A DNA stretch of 52,014 nucleotides from Paludibacter sp. (GCA_020049515.1 JAIFKQ010000011.1:1-52014); one strand, 5' to 3'. Positions 33,360 through 43,540 are shown, numbered from the stretch's first letter. The notes: a model not told the origin generated them from the sequence alone. Made by a program: numbers and translations.

Positions 33360-34538
33360 ATGATAAAAGGTGAAAATATTATCTGTATTTCTAATACTAG
33401 CTGGTTTGGAAATTATGCCAAATCCACGGTGCAAATACTTGAGCGATTGGCTGTAAACAATAATGTACTGTTTGTAGAATATCCTTTTAGCATCAAAGAT
33501 GTAATTTCTACTTTGCGAGGCAAACAAAATGCACCCGTGAAGCGAATGTTGGGGTTGGAGAAAAGCTTGCAAATAATTGATACTAATGTAGGTAGCAAAG
33601 TGTATGATTTGGTTATGCCGCCTGTGCTGCCGTTGTATTTTTTGAAAAACGAAAAAATATTCAACCTGTTATTTTCAATCAACACCTTCATTTACAAACA
33701 GAAAGTTAAGAAAACAATCAAAAAATTGGGATTTGAAAATCCAATTGTGATTACTGCATACAATCCATTTTATGGACTAACCACATTAAAAAAACTGGGC
33801 GAAAAGGCCAGTATTTATTATTGTTACGATGGCGTAGAATCTGGTTTTTTTGGTAAAAGGATTTTTGATTTTGAGAATAAATTCTCGACAAAAGTAGATG
33901 GCATTATTACCTCATCAGAATATTTAAATGCTGAGAAAAAGAAATTGAATGCCAACAGTTTTGTGGTTAAAAACGGTGTTGACTTTCCTGTTTTCCTGCC
34001 TTTTGCAAAAAAAAAGGTATTTACAAATAGTAGAAAAAAAGTTGGTTATATTGGCAGTTTGGATGGTAGGTTTGATATTGAAACAGTGGAAAATGCGATT
34101 GCCAAGCTCGGCAATTTTGACTTTGAATTTACTGGCGATTTGATGAATGTAAAGGTGAGAAAGCGATTGGAAAAATATGAAAACGTGAAATTTTTTCCGC
34201 CAATAAAGCAAAATAATGTACCTAAACTATTGGCGACTTATGATGTGGGCATTATACCATACCTTGTGAATGAGGTAAATAAGAATATTTACCCACTAAA
34301 AATCAATGAGTATTTAGCAGTTGGGGTTCCGCTGGTGATGAATGCTTTTGCCGTTTTACCTGAGTTTGAAGGAATAGTGAGCATAGCAAAAAACAAAGAA
34401 GATTTTATTGCAAAATTACTGGAAGAAACGCAAACAGACACAGCTGAGAAAATAATGGACAGGATAAATTTTGCTAAATCAAATTCGTGGGATGCAAGAA
34501 CTGAGAGCTTTAGTGATATATTAGCGAAATTTATTTAA
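33360..34538 (+). CDS. Glycosyltransferase (TuaH/GT1-GT4-like)
   Basis: 'IICISNTSWFGNYAKSTVQILERLA', 'SIYYCYDGVE', 'KVGYIGSLDGRFDIE', 'VGIIPYLVNEVNKNIYPLKINEYLAVGVPLV'. Confidence 0.88.
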   Translation: MIKGENIICISNTSWFGNYAKSTVQILERLAVNNNVLFVEYPFSIKDVISTLRGKQNAPVKRMLGLEKSLQIIDTNVGSKVYDLVMPPVLPLYFLKNEKIFNLLFSINTFIYKQKVKKTIKKLGFENPIVITAYNPFYGLTTLKKLGEKASIYYCYDGVESGFFGKRIFDFENKFSTKVDGIITSSEYLNAEKKKLNANSFVVKNGVDFPVFLPFAKKKVFTNSRKKVGYIGSLDGRFDIETVENAIAKLGNFDFEFTGDLMNVKVRKRLEKYENVKFFPPIKQNNVPKLLATYDVGIIPYLVNEVNKNIYPLKINEYLAVGVPLVMNAFAVLPEFEGIVSIAKNKEDFIAKLLEETQTDTAEKIMDRINFAKSNSWDARTESFSDILAKFI

Positions 34539-34554
34539 GACACGCAAACACCAA

Positions 34555-36084
34555 ATGAAAGTAAATCAATTGAAAGCAGGAGCTATCATGTCCTATTTGT
34601 TAATAGGACTTGGCAGTCTTATTTCTATCATTTACACGCCCATAATGCTACGCCTTTTGGGGCAAAGTGAATATGGACTTTACAATTTGGTGTCGTCTGT
34701 GGTCAGTTATTTAGGACTATTTAGTTTCGGATTTGGTAGTGCTTATATAAAGTATTTCTCTGGTTATAAAGCAAATAACGAAAATGATAACATTGCCAAA
34801 CTGAATGGAATGTTTCTCTCGATATTTTCAGTTATGGGAATTGTTTCAATCATTGCGGGAATCATATTAGTTTTGAATACCGAAAACATTTTTGGTTCTC
34901 AACTTACTGTTCTTGAACTCTCAAAAGCAAAAATACTTATGGTGGTAATGGTGGTGAATATTGCCATTTCATTTCCGGCCATAGTTTTCAACTCGTATGT
35001 AACTGCCAATGAGAAATTTATATTTCAGCGCTCCTTGCAAATTGCTAAAATCATAACCAGTCCATTTTTGATTCTTCCAGTTTTAATAATGGGCTATGCC
35101 TCTGTGGGAATGGCAATTGTAACAACGATTCTTAACTTTCTGATAGAATTCATTAATGCCTATTATTGTTACAAAAAAATAAATATCAATTTTGATTTTA
35201 AAAAATTTGATTCCGGACTGATGAGGGAATTATTTATTTTCTCCTCGTTTATTTTCATGAATTTAGTTGTAAATCAGATAAATTGGAATGTAGATAGGTT
35301 TATTGTAGGGCGGTTTAAAGGCACAATTGCCGTGGCAACTTATAGTTTGGCGGCTCAGCTAAACACCTATTATCTAGCTTTTTCCACCGCTTTATCGGGG
35401 GTTTTTATTCCAAGGGTAAACGCCATGGTATCGGGGGCAAATGACAATAAAGAATTAAGCTTATTATTTGCAAAATTAGGCCGTTTGCAATTTATACTTT
35501 TGTCGTTGATAATCAATGGATTGATTTTTTTCGGTATGGGTTTTATAAAGCTTTGGGCTGGAGACGATTATCATGAGTCGTACGGCATTGCCTTAATGCT
35601 AATAGTTCCTGTTACACTTCCACTTTTGCAAAATTTAGGAATAGAAATACAACGAGCCAAAAACATGCACAAATTTAGGTCGTGGGTATATTTGTTTATT
35701 GCCATAGCCAATGTTTTGATTTCTATTCCATTAGTAAAATTATATGGCGGTATTGGTGCAGCTGCCGGCACAGCCATAGCATTGGTAATAGGGAACGTTT
35801 TTATTATGAATTGGTATTATCACAAAAAAGTGGGATTGGACATTAAACTATTTGTAAATGAATTAGTTAAAATAACTCCGGCGTTAATTATTCCTTCAAT
35901 TGTAGGAGTTTTGATGTTTATATACTTTGATTTAAACAATGCTATACTATTGATTGTAGGCATTTTCATTTACACAGTTATTTATGCAATATCGATGTGG
36001 TATTTTGGAATAAATAAATATGAAAAAGAATTGGTAACAGTACCATACAATAAAATAATGCTCAAATTCAAGAAATCCAACTAA
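34555..36084 (+). CDS. Polysaccharide flippase (Wzx/MATE-like)
   Basis: 'KAGAIMSYLLIGLGSLISIIYTPIMLRLLGQSEYGLYNLVSSVVSYLGLFSFGFGSAYIKYF', about 12-14 TM segments. Confidence 0.93.
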   Translation: MKVNQLKAGAIMSYLLIGLGSLISIIYTPIMLRLLGQSEYGLYNLVSSVVSYLGLFSFGFGSAYIKYFSGYKANNENDNIAKLNGMFLSIFSVMGIVSIIAGIILVLNTENIFGSQLTVLELSKAKILMVVMVVNIAISFPAIVFNSYVTANEKFIFQRSLQIAKIITSPFLILPVLIMGYASVGMAIVTTILNFLIEFINAYYCYKKININFDFKKFDSGLMRELFIFSSFIFMNLVVNQINWNVDRFIVGRFKGTIAVATYSLAAQLNTYYLAFSTALSGVFIPRVNAMVSGANDNKELSLLFAKLGRLQFILLSLIINGLIFFGMGFIKLWAGDDYHESYGIALMLIVPVTLPLLQNLGIEIQRAKNMHKFRSWVYLFIAIANVLISIPLVKLYGGIGAAAGTAIALVIGNVFIMNWYYHKKVGLDIKLFVNELVKITPALIIPSIVGVLMFIYFDLNNAILLIVGIFIYTVIYAISMWYFGINKYEKELVTVPYNKIMLKFKKSN

Positions 36085-36127
36085 TTAGATAAAAACGCAT
36101 CATTATTTTCATTAACTATCACACAAA

Positions 36128-37129
36128 ATGGAAGCACTTAAAAAGAAGTTGAAAGGATTATTCCCCAAAAAGCTCATGTATTTATATTATTTGCAAACAG
36201 CCAAAAAAGCGGTTATGTTTGATATAAAAAGGCGTGTGTATGATAAAGTGTATAACAACTCCGATGACGAAAAAGTGAAGCGTGATTTAACGCTTGCGTA
36301 CCACATTGTAGAAAAAGGATTAACAATGCCTACTCCTCGCCCTGGTTTTGGGAAGCCGGTAGTAATTAGCCTATGCAATACGGTACTGAAATACGATACT
36401 ATGAATTTACCAAAAACTGAATTAGAATTTAAACAATCTGTTTCAGTATTGAGAGAATATTATGAATATCATATAGAAATTGGGTTTAAATTAGATGCCG
36501 ATGTACTGGAGAAATTGGAGGTTATTGTAAACAATTTCAAGGGTATAGAAGGTTTGAAGCAATGCCATATTAGCAAAGAGGATTATTTTAAGGATGTGAA
36601 TAGCCCGTTTGATTTATTTTGCAAATCGAGGTATTCTGTTCGTAATTATACCACAGAAGTAATTCCGGTAAAGGTGCTGCATGATTGTATTGACTTGGCT
36701 CAGAAATCGCCTTCGTTTTGCAATAGACAGCCTACACGGGTGTATATTGTGAAATCGGCTGAGAAGAAAACTGGAATTCTGGATCTTCAGAATGGAAACC
36801 GGGGATTTGGCCATTTAGCTGAAACACTACTGGTTATAAGCTCTGTAATATCTACCACAAAAGATATTCACGAACGAAACGAAAATCATTTGAATGGTGG
36901 AATGTTCAGCATGACATTGTTGAATGCATTACATTTCTACAAAATAGCTGCTTGCTCGCTCAACTGGAGTGTATCCAACGATAAAGATGAGAAGCTCAGA
37001 AAATTGCTGAAAATTCCGGAAAATGAAGTTCCATTATTGGTAATTTCATGTGGTTATGTGCCCGATAAGTTTGCAATTGCATCCTCGCCACGGAAAACAT
37101 CAAAGGAAATTACAGTTGAACATTTATAG
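36128..37129 (+). CDS. Nitroreductase family protein with N-terminal extension
   Basis: 'SRYSVRNYTTEVIPVKVLHDCIDLAQKSPSFCNRQPTRVYIV' ... 'LLNALHFYKIAACSLNWSVSND'. Confidence 0.88.
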   Translation: MEALKKKLKGLFPKKLMYLYYLQTAKKAVMFDIKRRVYDKVYNNSDDEKVKRDLTLAYHIVEKGLTMPTPRPGFGKPVVISLCNTVLKYDTMNLPKTELEFKQSVSVLREYYEYHIEIGFKLDADVLEKLEVIVNNFKGIEGLKQCHISKEDYFKDVNSPFDLFCKSRYSVRNYTTEVIPVKVLHDCIDLAQKSPSFCNRQPTRVYIVKSAEKKTGILDLQNGNRGFGHLAETLLVISSVISTTKDIHERNENHLNGGMFSMTLLNALHFYKIAACSLNWSVSNDKDEKLRKLLKIPENEVPLLVISCGYVPDKFAIASSPRKTSKEITVEHL

Positions 37130-37183
37130 CCTTCATACCTTTTTTATTAATCAAAAAGAGTCACAAACTAAAAATCTAAAATT

Positions 37184-38122
37184 ATGTATTACAGAAACAT
37201 ATCAAATTTGAATCAAATTATTCTGAAACGTTTAAGCATTATTCCTCGCGATTTCGATCTCATCGTTGGCATTCCTCGAAGTGGTATGTTGCCAGCCAAT
37301 TTGCTGGCACTTTACTTAAATAAACCTTACACTGATTTGAACTCATTCCTAAACGGACACATTTACAAAGCTGGTGCACGTGGTCAATTCTTTGATATAA
37401 AGGAATTTAAAAAGATATTGGTTGTTGATGACAGTATTGCTTCGGGTTCTGCCATTTTAAAATGTAAAGAGAGCTTGAAAGACTATGGGGAAGAATTTTC
37501 TATTAGTTATTGTGCCATTTATGTGATTCCTGGCAAAGAAAAAATGGTAGATTATTATTTTGAGACTGTACCATTACCACGTTATTTTCAGTGGAACATA
37601 TTCAATCACACCACTTTGGAGAAAATATGTTTTGATATTGACGGTGTATTGTGCATTGACCCATCGGAAGATCAAAATGATGATGGTCCAAAATACATCG
37701 ATTTTATTCTCAATGCGCCGCCATTGTATATTCCTGGAAGTAAAATTGGGACTATAGTAACATCGCGATTGGAAAAATACCGTCCTCAAACCGAAACTTG
37801 GCTCAAAAACAACAACGTAAAGTACAACAAGCTGGTAATGTTGGACTTACCTAACAAAGAAGCCCGACAAAAAGCCAATAGTCATGGAGATCATAAAGCA
37901 AAAACTTATAAGGAAAATGGCTATATATTATTTATAGAAAGCTCACTAAGTCAAGCGGTTGAAATAAATAAAATAACTAAAAAACCAGTATTATGCACTG
38001 AGAACTTTGAAATGATATTTGATTCAGAATCGATATTTTACAATATGAAAAGTGGAAAATACTTTCCAGGACTAAGAAATTTTGCCATCAAAATAAGAAA
38101 CAAGATTCGGAATAGAAAATAA
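37184..38122 (+). CDS. Phosphoribosyltransferase-HAD-like fusion protein
   Basis: PRTase 'DFDLIVGIPRSGMLPANLLALYLNKP' and 'KKILVVDDSIASGSAIL'; HAD-like 'KICFDIDGVLC'. Confidence 0.85.
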   Translation: MYYRNISNLNQIILKRLSIIPRDFDLIVGIPRSGMLPANLLALYLNKPYTDLNSFLNGHIYKAGARGQFFDIKEFKKILVVDDSIASGSAILKCKESLKDYGEEFSISYCAIYVIPGKEKMVDYYFETVPLPRYFQWNIFNHTTLEKICFDIDGVLCIDPSEDQNDDGPKYIDFILNAPPLYIPGSKIGTIVTSRLEKYRPQTETWLKNNNVKYNKLVMLDLPNKEARQKANSHGDHKAKTYKENGYILFIESSLSQAVEINKITKKPVLCTENFEMIFDSESIFYNMKSGKYFPGLRNFAIKIRNKIRNRK

Positions 38123-38243
38123 ACTAGGGCTATGTTAATTTTAAATTTCTGCGCTGCAACAACTTATCAATTATCAACACTTCATAAATTGCCGAACATT
38201 AAACTTACAATATTCTATTCAGTTTTACACTAAATTCAAAAAA

Positions 38244-39377
38244 ATGAAAAAGATAGGCATTATAACCATTACCGATTATGTAAACTATGGAAATAGGTTG
38301 CAAAATTACGCATCGCAGGAGGTTCTGAAATCGATGGGTTTAGATGTGGAAACAATTGTAAATGTTCCAAAAATTGAAATTGAAGGAGGATTAGAATTTA
38401 CGATTACCCGAATCAAAAACGCACTCAAACAATCGCCTATCGTGCTTATCGACAAGGCTATAATGAAAGTGAAAGACAAAATGAGTCATGGGAAATATAC
38501 AGCCTGCCAAAAAGCCAAAGATAAGTCTTTTCGAGTTTTCACAAAACAGTACATCAAAGAAACCGATTTTGTAGTTTCGGAACACAATACGCCAGCAGAT
38601 TTGGGCGAACGATATGATTTTTTTTCGGTAGGTAGTGACCAAATTTGGAATCCGACGCTCAGAAAAGGTTCAGCTTTTGATTTTATTCAATTTGCACCCC
38701 AAAGTAAACGAATTGCTTTGTCGCCAAGCTTTGGAGTTTCAACCATTCCTGAAAAGTATATTGACATTTACACAAAATGGATTTCAGAAATGGCGTTTTT
38801 GTCGGTTCGGGAGCAAGCGGGAGCTGATATTATCAAAAAACTAAGCGGACGAGAGGCAGTAGTACTTGTGGACCCAACGTTAATGCTCACCAAAGAGCAG
38901 TGGTTGCAGATAGCACATCCAGCGGAAAAGAAACCAAAGGGAAAATACTTGCTCACTTATTTTATTGGTGTAGTTTCGGCAAAAAGAAAAAAATGGTTGA
39001 AAAGTTTAGCAGCTAAACACCAACTTGAAATAGTACAAATGGCTAGTTTGGAAGATGTTGAACGATATGATGCCAATCCTGGGGAGTTTATTGACTACAT
39101 AAGCTCGGCAGAAATTGTTTGCACAGATTCTTTTCATGCGGTCATTTTTTCTACTTTGATGCAATCGCCATTTGTGGTTTTCGACCGCGAAGGACGCAGC
39201 GCACCCATGTCATCGCGCTTAGATACATTATTGTCAAAATTGAGATTTGAAGACAGAAAATTTTCCAGTATTTCTACTTCCGAAAGCATCTTCAAGATTG
39301 ACTTTTCACATATTCCTGATATTGTAGATGTGGAACAGCAAAAAGTAAGGAACTACTTAAAAGCAGCTCTAACGTAG
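38244..39377 (+). CDS. Polysaccharide pyruvyl transferase family protein
   Basis: 'MKKIGIITITDYVNYGNRLQNYASQEVLKSMG', 'DFFSVGSDQIWNPTL', 'SVREQAGADIIKKLSGREAVVLVDPTLML', 'SAEIVCTDSFHAVIFSTLMQSPFVVFDR'. Confidence 0.94.
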   Translation: MKKIGIITITDYVNYGNRLQNYASQEVLKSMGLDVETIVNVPKIEIEGGLEFTITRIKNALKQSPIVLIDKAIMKVKDKMSHGKYTACQKAKDKSFRVFTKQYIKETDFVVSEHNTPADLGERYDFFSVGSDQIWNPTLRKGSAFDFIQFAPQSKRIALSPSFGVSTIPEKYIDIYTKWISEMAFLSVREQAGADIIKKLSGREAVVLVDPTLMLTKEQWLQIAHPAEKKPKGKYLLTYFIGVVSAKRKKWLKSLAAKHQLEIVQMASLEDVERYDANPGEFIDYISSAEIVCTDSFHAVIFSTLMQSPFVVFDREGRSAPMSSRLDTLLSKLRFEDRKFSSISTSESIFKIDFSHIPDIVDVEQQKVRNYLKAALT

Positions 39378-39466
39378 CACCTCTTGACAGTGAAAATATA
39401 GAATTTCACAACATAATACTTTGATATTTAGAAATCACAAACAAAACTTTTATTACTTTAAATTGA

Positions 39467-40645
39467 ATGCTTATGGAATGGTTGGAAATTATTTTTTGGA
39501 TTTTACTAGGTATAGTGTTTTACACTTACCTCGGTTACGGAATTGTTTTGTTTTTGATGATACGTATTAAACGAATATTTAAGAAACAAAAAACGGTAGT
39601 ACTTACTGATGAGCAACTTCCGGAAGTTACTTTGCTAATAGCTGCTTACAACGAACAGGATTTTGTGGCTACAAAAGTAGAAAACACACTTCAACTGAAT
39701 TACCCAAAGTCGAAACTACATCAAATGTGGGTAACCGATGGTTCGGACGATAACACTCCTACCCTATTGAAAAGTTTTTCTGACATTGAAGTTATGCACA
39801 AGCCAGAACGAAACGGTAAAATTGCCGCCATGAATCGTGCTATGAAATTTGTGAAAACACCGATTGTGATTTTCTCGGATGCTAATACTTTGTTGGGCAA
39901 AAATTCAATTATGAAAATTGCGCAAATGTTTAACAACCCTAAAACAGGCTGTGTATCGGGCGAAAAGCGAATTTTCAACGCCGACAAAGAAACAGCCGCT
40001 GGTGCTGGCGAGGGAATTTACTGGAAATATGAATCGGCTTTAAAACGCTGGGATGCAGAATTAAATACGGCGGTAGGTGCTGCTGGTGAGTTGTTTGCCA
40101 TACGCACAGAGCTTTTCAACGAAGTGGAAGCTGACACATTATTGGACGATTTTATAATTTCCTTACGTGTGGCCATGCAAGGCTATAAGATTGATTATGA
40201 CCCCGAAGCTTATGCCCAAGAAACTGCATCGGCCAATGTAAAAGAAGAATTGAAGCGCAAAATTAGAATTGCGGCTGGTGGAATTCAGTCGGTGGTTCGG
40301 CTTTACCCATTGCTCAACATATTCAAATACGGTTTACTTTCCTTTCAATACATTTCTCACCGCGTGTTACGCTGGACAATTACGCCTATTGCATTGCTTT
40401 TATTGCTGATTGTCAACATAATACTAGCACCTACATCAAATTTATTTTTGATTATTTTGGGTTTACAGGCATTGTTCTATATTTCGGCTTTTATTGGATG
40501 GCAATTGGAGAATAAGGCATTGAAAGTGAAAATATTTTTTATCCCTTACTATTTTTACATTATGAATTATGCTGTGTATATGGGCTTTATGAGATATATC
40601 CGCAACAAACAAAGCGTAAACTGGGAAAGAGCGAAACGAGGTTAA
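39467..40645 (+). CDS. Glycosyltransferase family 2 (membrane, processive-like)
   Basis: 'PEVTLLIAAYNEQDFVATKVENTLQLNYPKSKLHQMWVTDGSDDNTP', 'VIFSDANTLLGKNSI', C-terminal TM segments. Confidence 0.95.
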   Translation: MLMEWLEIIFWILLGIVFYTYLGYGIVLFLMIRIKRIFKKQKTVVLTDEQLPEVTLLIAAYNEQDFVATKVENTLQLNYPKSKLHQMWVTDGSDDNTPTLLKSFSDIEVMHKPERNGKIAAMNRAMKFVKTPIVIFSDANTLLGKNSIMKIAQMFNNPKTGCVSGEKRIFNADKETAAGAGEGIYWKYESALKRWDAELNTAVGAAGELFAIRTELFNEVEADTLLDDFIISLRVAMQGYKIDYDPEAYAQETASANVKEELKRKIRIAAGGIQSVVRLYPLLNIFKYGLLSFQYISHRVLRWTITPIALLLLLIVNIILAPTSNLFLIILGLQALFYISAFIGWQLENKALKVKIFFIPYYFYIMNYAVYMGFMRYIRNKQSVNWERAKRG

Positions 40646-40728
40646 GGTAGTATATATTTAGTATAATCAGCTATTAATCAGTATCATTATATTTTTTCAG
40701 CAGACCCTACCTATTGAAGTCTGAAAAA

Positions 40729-40770
40729 GAAACGCTACACCTTAAAAAGATAGGTGTAGCGTTTCTGTTA
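40729..40770 (+). terminator. Strong hairpin at end of the exopolysaccharide locus
   Basis: agaaacgctacacct ... aggtgtagcgtttct perfect 15-bp inverted repeat. Confidence 0.85.
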
Positions 40771-40991
40771 TAATAGATTTTATATAAGTTAGATTATTGA
40801 AAATGATAATACGCAGAAGGAGTATTTCTTAGTTTTAAAATATAAAGTTTATTATATCATACAGATACAATTTGTATAATGCCTAATATAATCTGATTCT
40901 GATTACATTATAATTTGCTAAACGGAAAAATTATTTAATAGGAATTGAAAATTGAAAAATATCTATTTTTCAAACAATCTATTTCAAAAGC

Positions 40992-42716
40992 CTACAATAC
41001 TACAATTGTTATAGTACTTGAGCCATTTTCATCACTAAGTGTTACAAAGTACTTTCCTTTTGAAGCTAAATCAGAAATGTCGAATTGAAGATTTTTATCT
41101 GAATTATTCTTACTCGTTTTTACAATTTTCCCTGAGATATTATAAATTGTAACGTTCACATTGGAAGTTTCGTCCCTTGAAATTTGAAATTTGCCGTTGC
41201 ATGGATTTGGATAAACTGCATAATTGGCCGTTGATATTGATTTCAGTTTAGTTTCAGTATTGGCGATACGTTGATAAGCTCCTAAATCATAGCTTCTTCC
41301 TAAAGGCCGAGCATTGTTTTCAAAATCGAAATTTATGCCATAATTTGATAAATCTAAACCCGCTTCAATTGCTGGAGATGTTTCTGATAATTTGAAGTTA
41401 TTATTATAATCATCTTCAAATTGAATCTTCTCGGTATTTAAATCAAAGAAATTGTTCGAGATTACAGCATCAACTCCAGTTTTCCCACCTGTATTTATGT
41501 AAGGCGTTTCTTTGGAATACTTAGAATAAAACATCAATGAACCTGGATTGATAATAATATTATTAATAAATCTATTGTTCCTGCTCAATACGCTTGAAAA
41601 CCTAATTCCATCTGTTTTTGGACTTACAATAGTGTTATTATAAAAATTGAACGAACTACCTGAAATAGTAGCCCTATCATCTACAAATATTCCATGAATT
41701 CTTTTTGCTGGGTCGTTAGGAAAATAAGTACGGCCTGCATTAATTATTATATTGTTGTAAATATCATTATTTCCAAGCCCAAAAATGGACATACCGTTAC
41801 CAGTACCGTTAGCAACATAATTATTATAACATTTACCAGTTGTACCACCACCAATTTGTATTCCACTTTGCTGACTTGAGATAGCAGACAAACCATAATT
41901 AGTAACTGTATTTCCATAAATTTCGCAATCTTGGGTTGCACTACCCACTTGTAATCCATCCCATCCAGTACTATCAACTCTATTATTATAAATACGCACT
42001 CCTTTTAGCACACTTGGAAATAAAAGTACTTCATTATCATCGGATTTGGTAAGGATACCATTATAATATGAATGCCCAATATACATGCCTACTCCACCAG
42101 TATTATGAAAATAATTATCATGAATAATTGTTTGGTATTGTGTAAAGTTATTGCGGTTGGTAGTTAAATCAATTTTAGGATCCGTTTTTGCCATGATTCC
42201 AGCAAAGCCTGATTTTGAAACTTCTATATGATCAATTTCATAATTTGTACTCCCATTACTAATTTTAAAACCAATAGAGCTACCTACCATAGTTTCCATT
42301 ATACGTACTCCATAATCAACGCCTTTTGTACCAGTTCCTGTGAAACGGAAATAGCTTGAATTATAAATACATACGCCATAAGACACATCGTTATTTTGTA
42401 TTAACACTTCACCGCCACAATTTGTAAATACAATATATTCATCAGCTGTTCCATGGAAGTTTGAAATCATCAACGATTTTTTAATACCTGCTTCAATACA
42501 CACTGTATCACCTGGTTGAACATCCATTTTAGTTGCATCAACATACAATTGATCTGCCGTAATAACGTGTTTACAATTACATTTTTGGGCACTTACAAAA
42601 CATGATAATGACGTAAACAAGATGAAAAACAATGATAATTTACTAATAACAGTAAAATTAAATGTTGTATATACTTTACACAGCACATTGTGAATAATAA
42701 GAGCTGAAGTTGTCAT
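40992..42716 (-). CDS. Secreted right-handed parallel beta-helix protein with T9SS C-terminal domain; paralog of 12183-13841
   Basis: 'VDATKMDVQPGDTVCIEAGIKKSLMISNFHGTADEYIVFTNCGGEVLIQN', 'YNNYVANGTGNGMSIFGLGNNDIYNNIIINAG', C-terminal 'YAVYPNPCNGKFQISRDE'. Confidence 0.87.
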   Translation of the reverse strand: MTTSALIIHNVLCKVYTTFNFTVISKLSLFFILFTSLSCFVSAQKCNCKHVITADQLYVDATKMDVQPGDTVCIEAGIKKSLMISNFHGTADEYIVFTNCGGEVLIQNNDVSYGVCIYNSSYFRFTGTGTKGVDYGVRIMETMVGSSIGFKISNGSTNYEIDHIEVSKSGFAGIMAKTDPKIDLTTNRNNFTQYQTIIHDNYFHNTGGVGMYIGHSYYNGILTKSDDNEVLLFPSVLKGVRIYNNRVDSTGWDGLQVGSATQDCEIYGNTVTNYGLSAISSQQSGIQIGGGTTGKCYNNYVANGTGNGMSIFGLGNNDIYNNIIINAGRTYFPNDPAKRIHGIFVDDRATISGSSFNFYNNTIVSPKTDGIRFSSVLSRNNRFINNIIINPGSLMFYSKYSKETPYINTGGKTGVDAVISNNFFDLNTEKIQFEDDYNNNFKLSETSPAIEAGLDLSNYGINFDFENNARPLGRSYDLGAYQRIANTETKLKSISTANYAVYPNPCNGKFQISRDETSNVNVTIYNISGKIVKTSKNNSDKNLQFDISDLASKGKYFVTLSDENGSSTITIVVL

Positions 42717-42764
42717 AACATTAGGAATTTAAGAGGTAAATAAACGTCTTCAAATATGGTATTG

Positions 42765-42772
42765 CAAATATA
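42765..42772 (-). promoter_or_regulatory. Bacteroidota -7 element for the beta-helix gene
   Basis: Reverse strand TATATTTG about 50 bp before the ATG at 42716. Confidence 0.45.
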
Positions 42773-42804
42773 GTGATTATTTCTATTTAATTGATATTCA
42801 GTAA

Positions 42805-42995
42805 CTTGTAGTAATTAATAGAGACTCGTAGTAATAAGTACTATTAAAAAAAAACGCTCAAATAACCATTAAAATTATTCTTTAAAAAAGTGAAGAATAA
42901 TTTATTCACTTTTTATGCTAAATCACTGATTACGTGCAAATAAAATTAATCAGACAGTCTTAAAAAAAACAGTATTCGTAGGGTTTTGTAGTAAT
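42805..42995. repeat. Repeated motif ctYgtagtaat (three copies: 42805, 42825, 42985)
   Basis: cttgtagtaat / ctcgtagtaat spaced exactly 20 bp, third copy tttgtagtaat. Confidence 0.5.
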
Positions 42996-43216
42996 AAATT
43001 TAGCCATTACATAATTTATTATTACAGCATTTCGTTATTTATTTAGATTGCATTTCTGTTTTGAGAATTAACTGTATGGTTCAAGCTAAAATAATAAGTA
43101 TAATTTCATATTATTTAACTTTCAGCGCAGAAGAATACATACACTTTAACTTGCTTGCTTTTAGATTTAACAACTATATTTTTTAAGTGGAATCTTATTT
43201 ACATATTTCTTACATT

Positions 43217-43405
43217 GATTCCACTTCGATAAGTTTTTTTTTTACGCAAATGGGACATCTCGAGAAGCGGGAGGTGCAATCCCGATGGCTATCGCGGTCG
43301 CTAAGACGAAAAGAAATAAATATATTGAAGATCGACACTTTGCGTTTTTGTGTCTTAGTGTTTTAAGCGTTCAAAAAATCAAAATCGATTTATCGGAGCA
43401 GACTC
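43217..43405. mobile_element. Degenerate MITE-like element (element A)
   Basis: Left end gattccacttcgataa, right end ttatcggagcagactc; each end differs from element B's TIR by 2 of 16 positions. Confidence 0.5.
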
Positions 43406-43540
43406 TTTCATTACGTAATTCAATAGCTACATGCCAAAAAGTGAATTTCCATTTCCAACAAATAAAAAAAGCTCCTAAGATTTAAAAAATCGTCTTTGCT
43501 AAAATAAAATTGAAAAGTATAAATAAAAACATCTACACTT

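Noticed and set aside
43285-43485. 66-aa ORF MAIAVAKTKRNKYIEDRHF...
   Set aside because: Lies within and across the right end of repeat element A; composition comes from dispersed repeat sequence.
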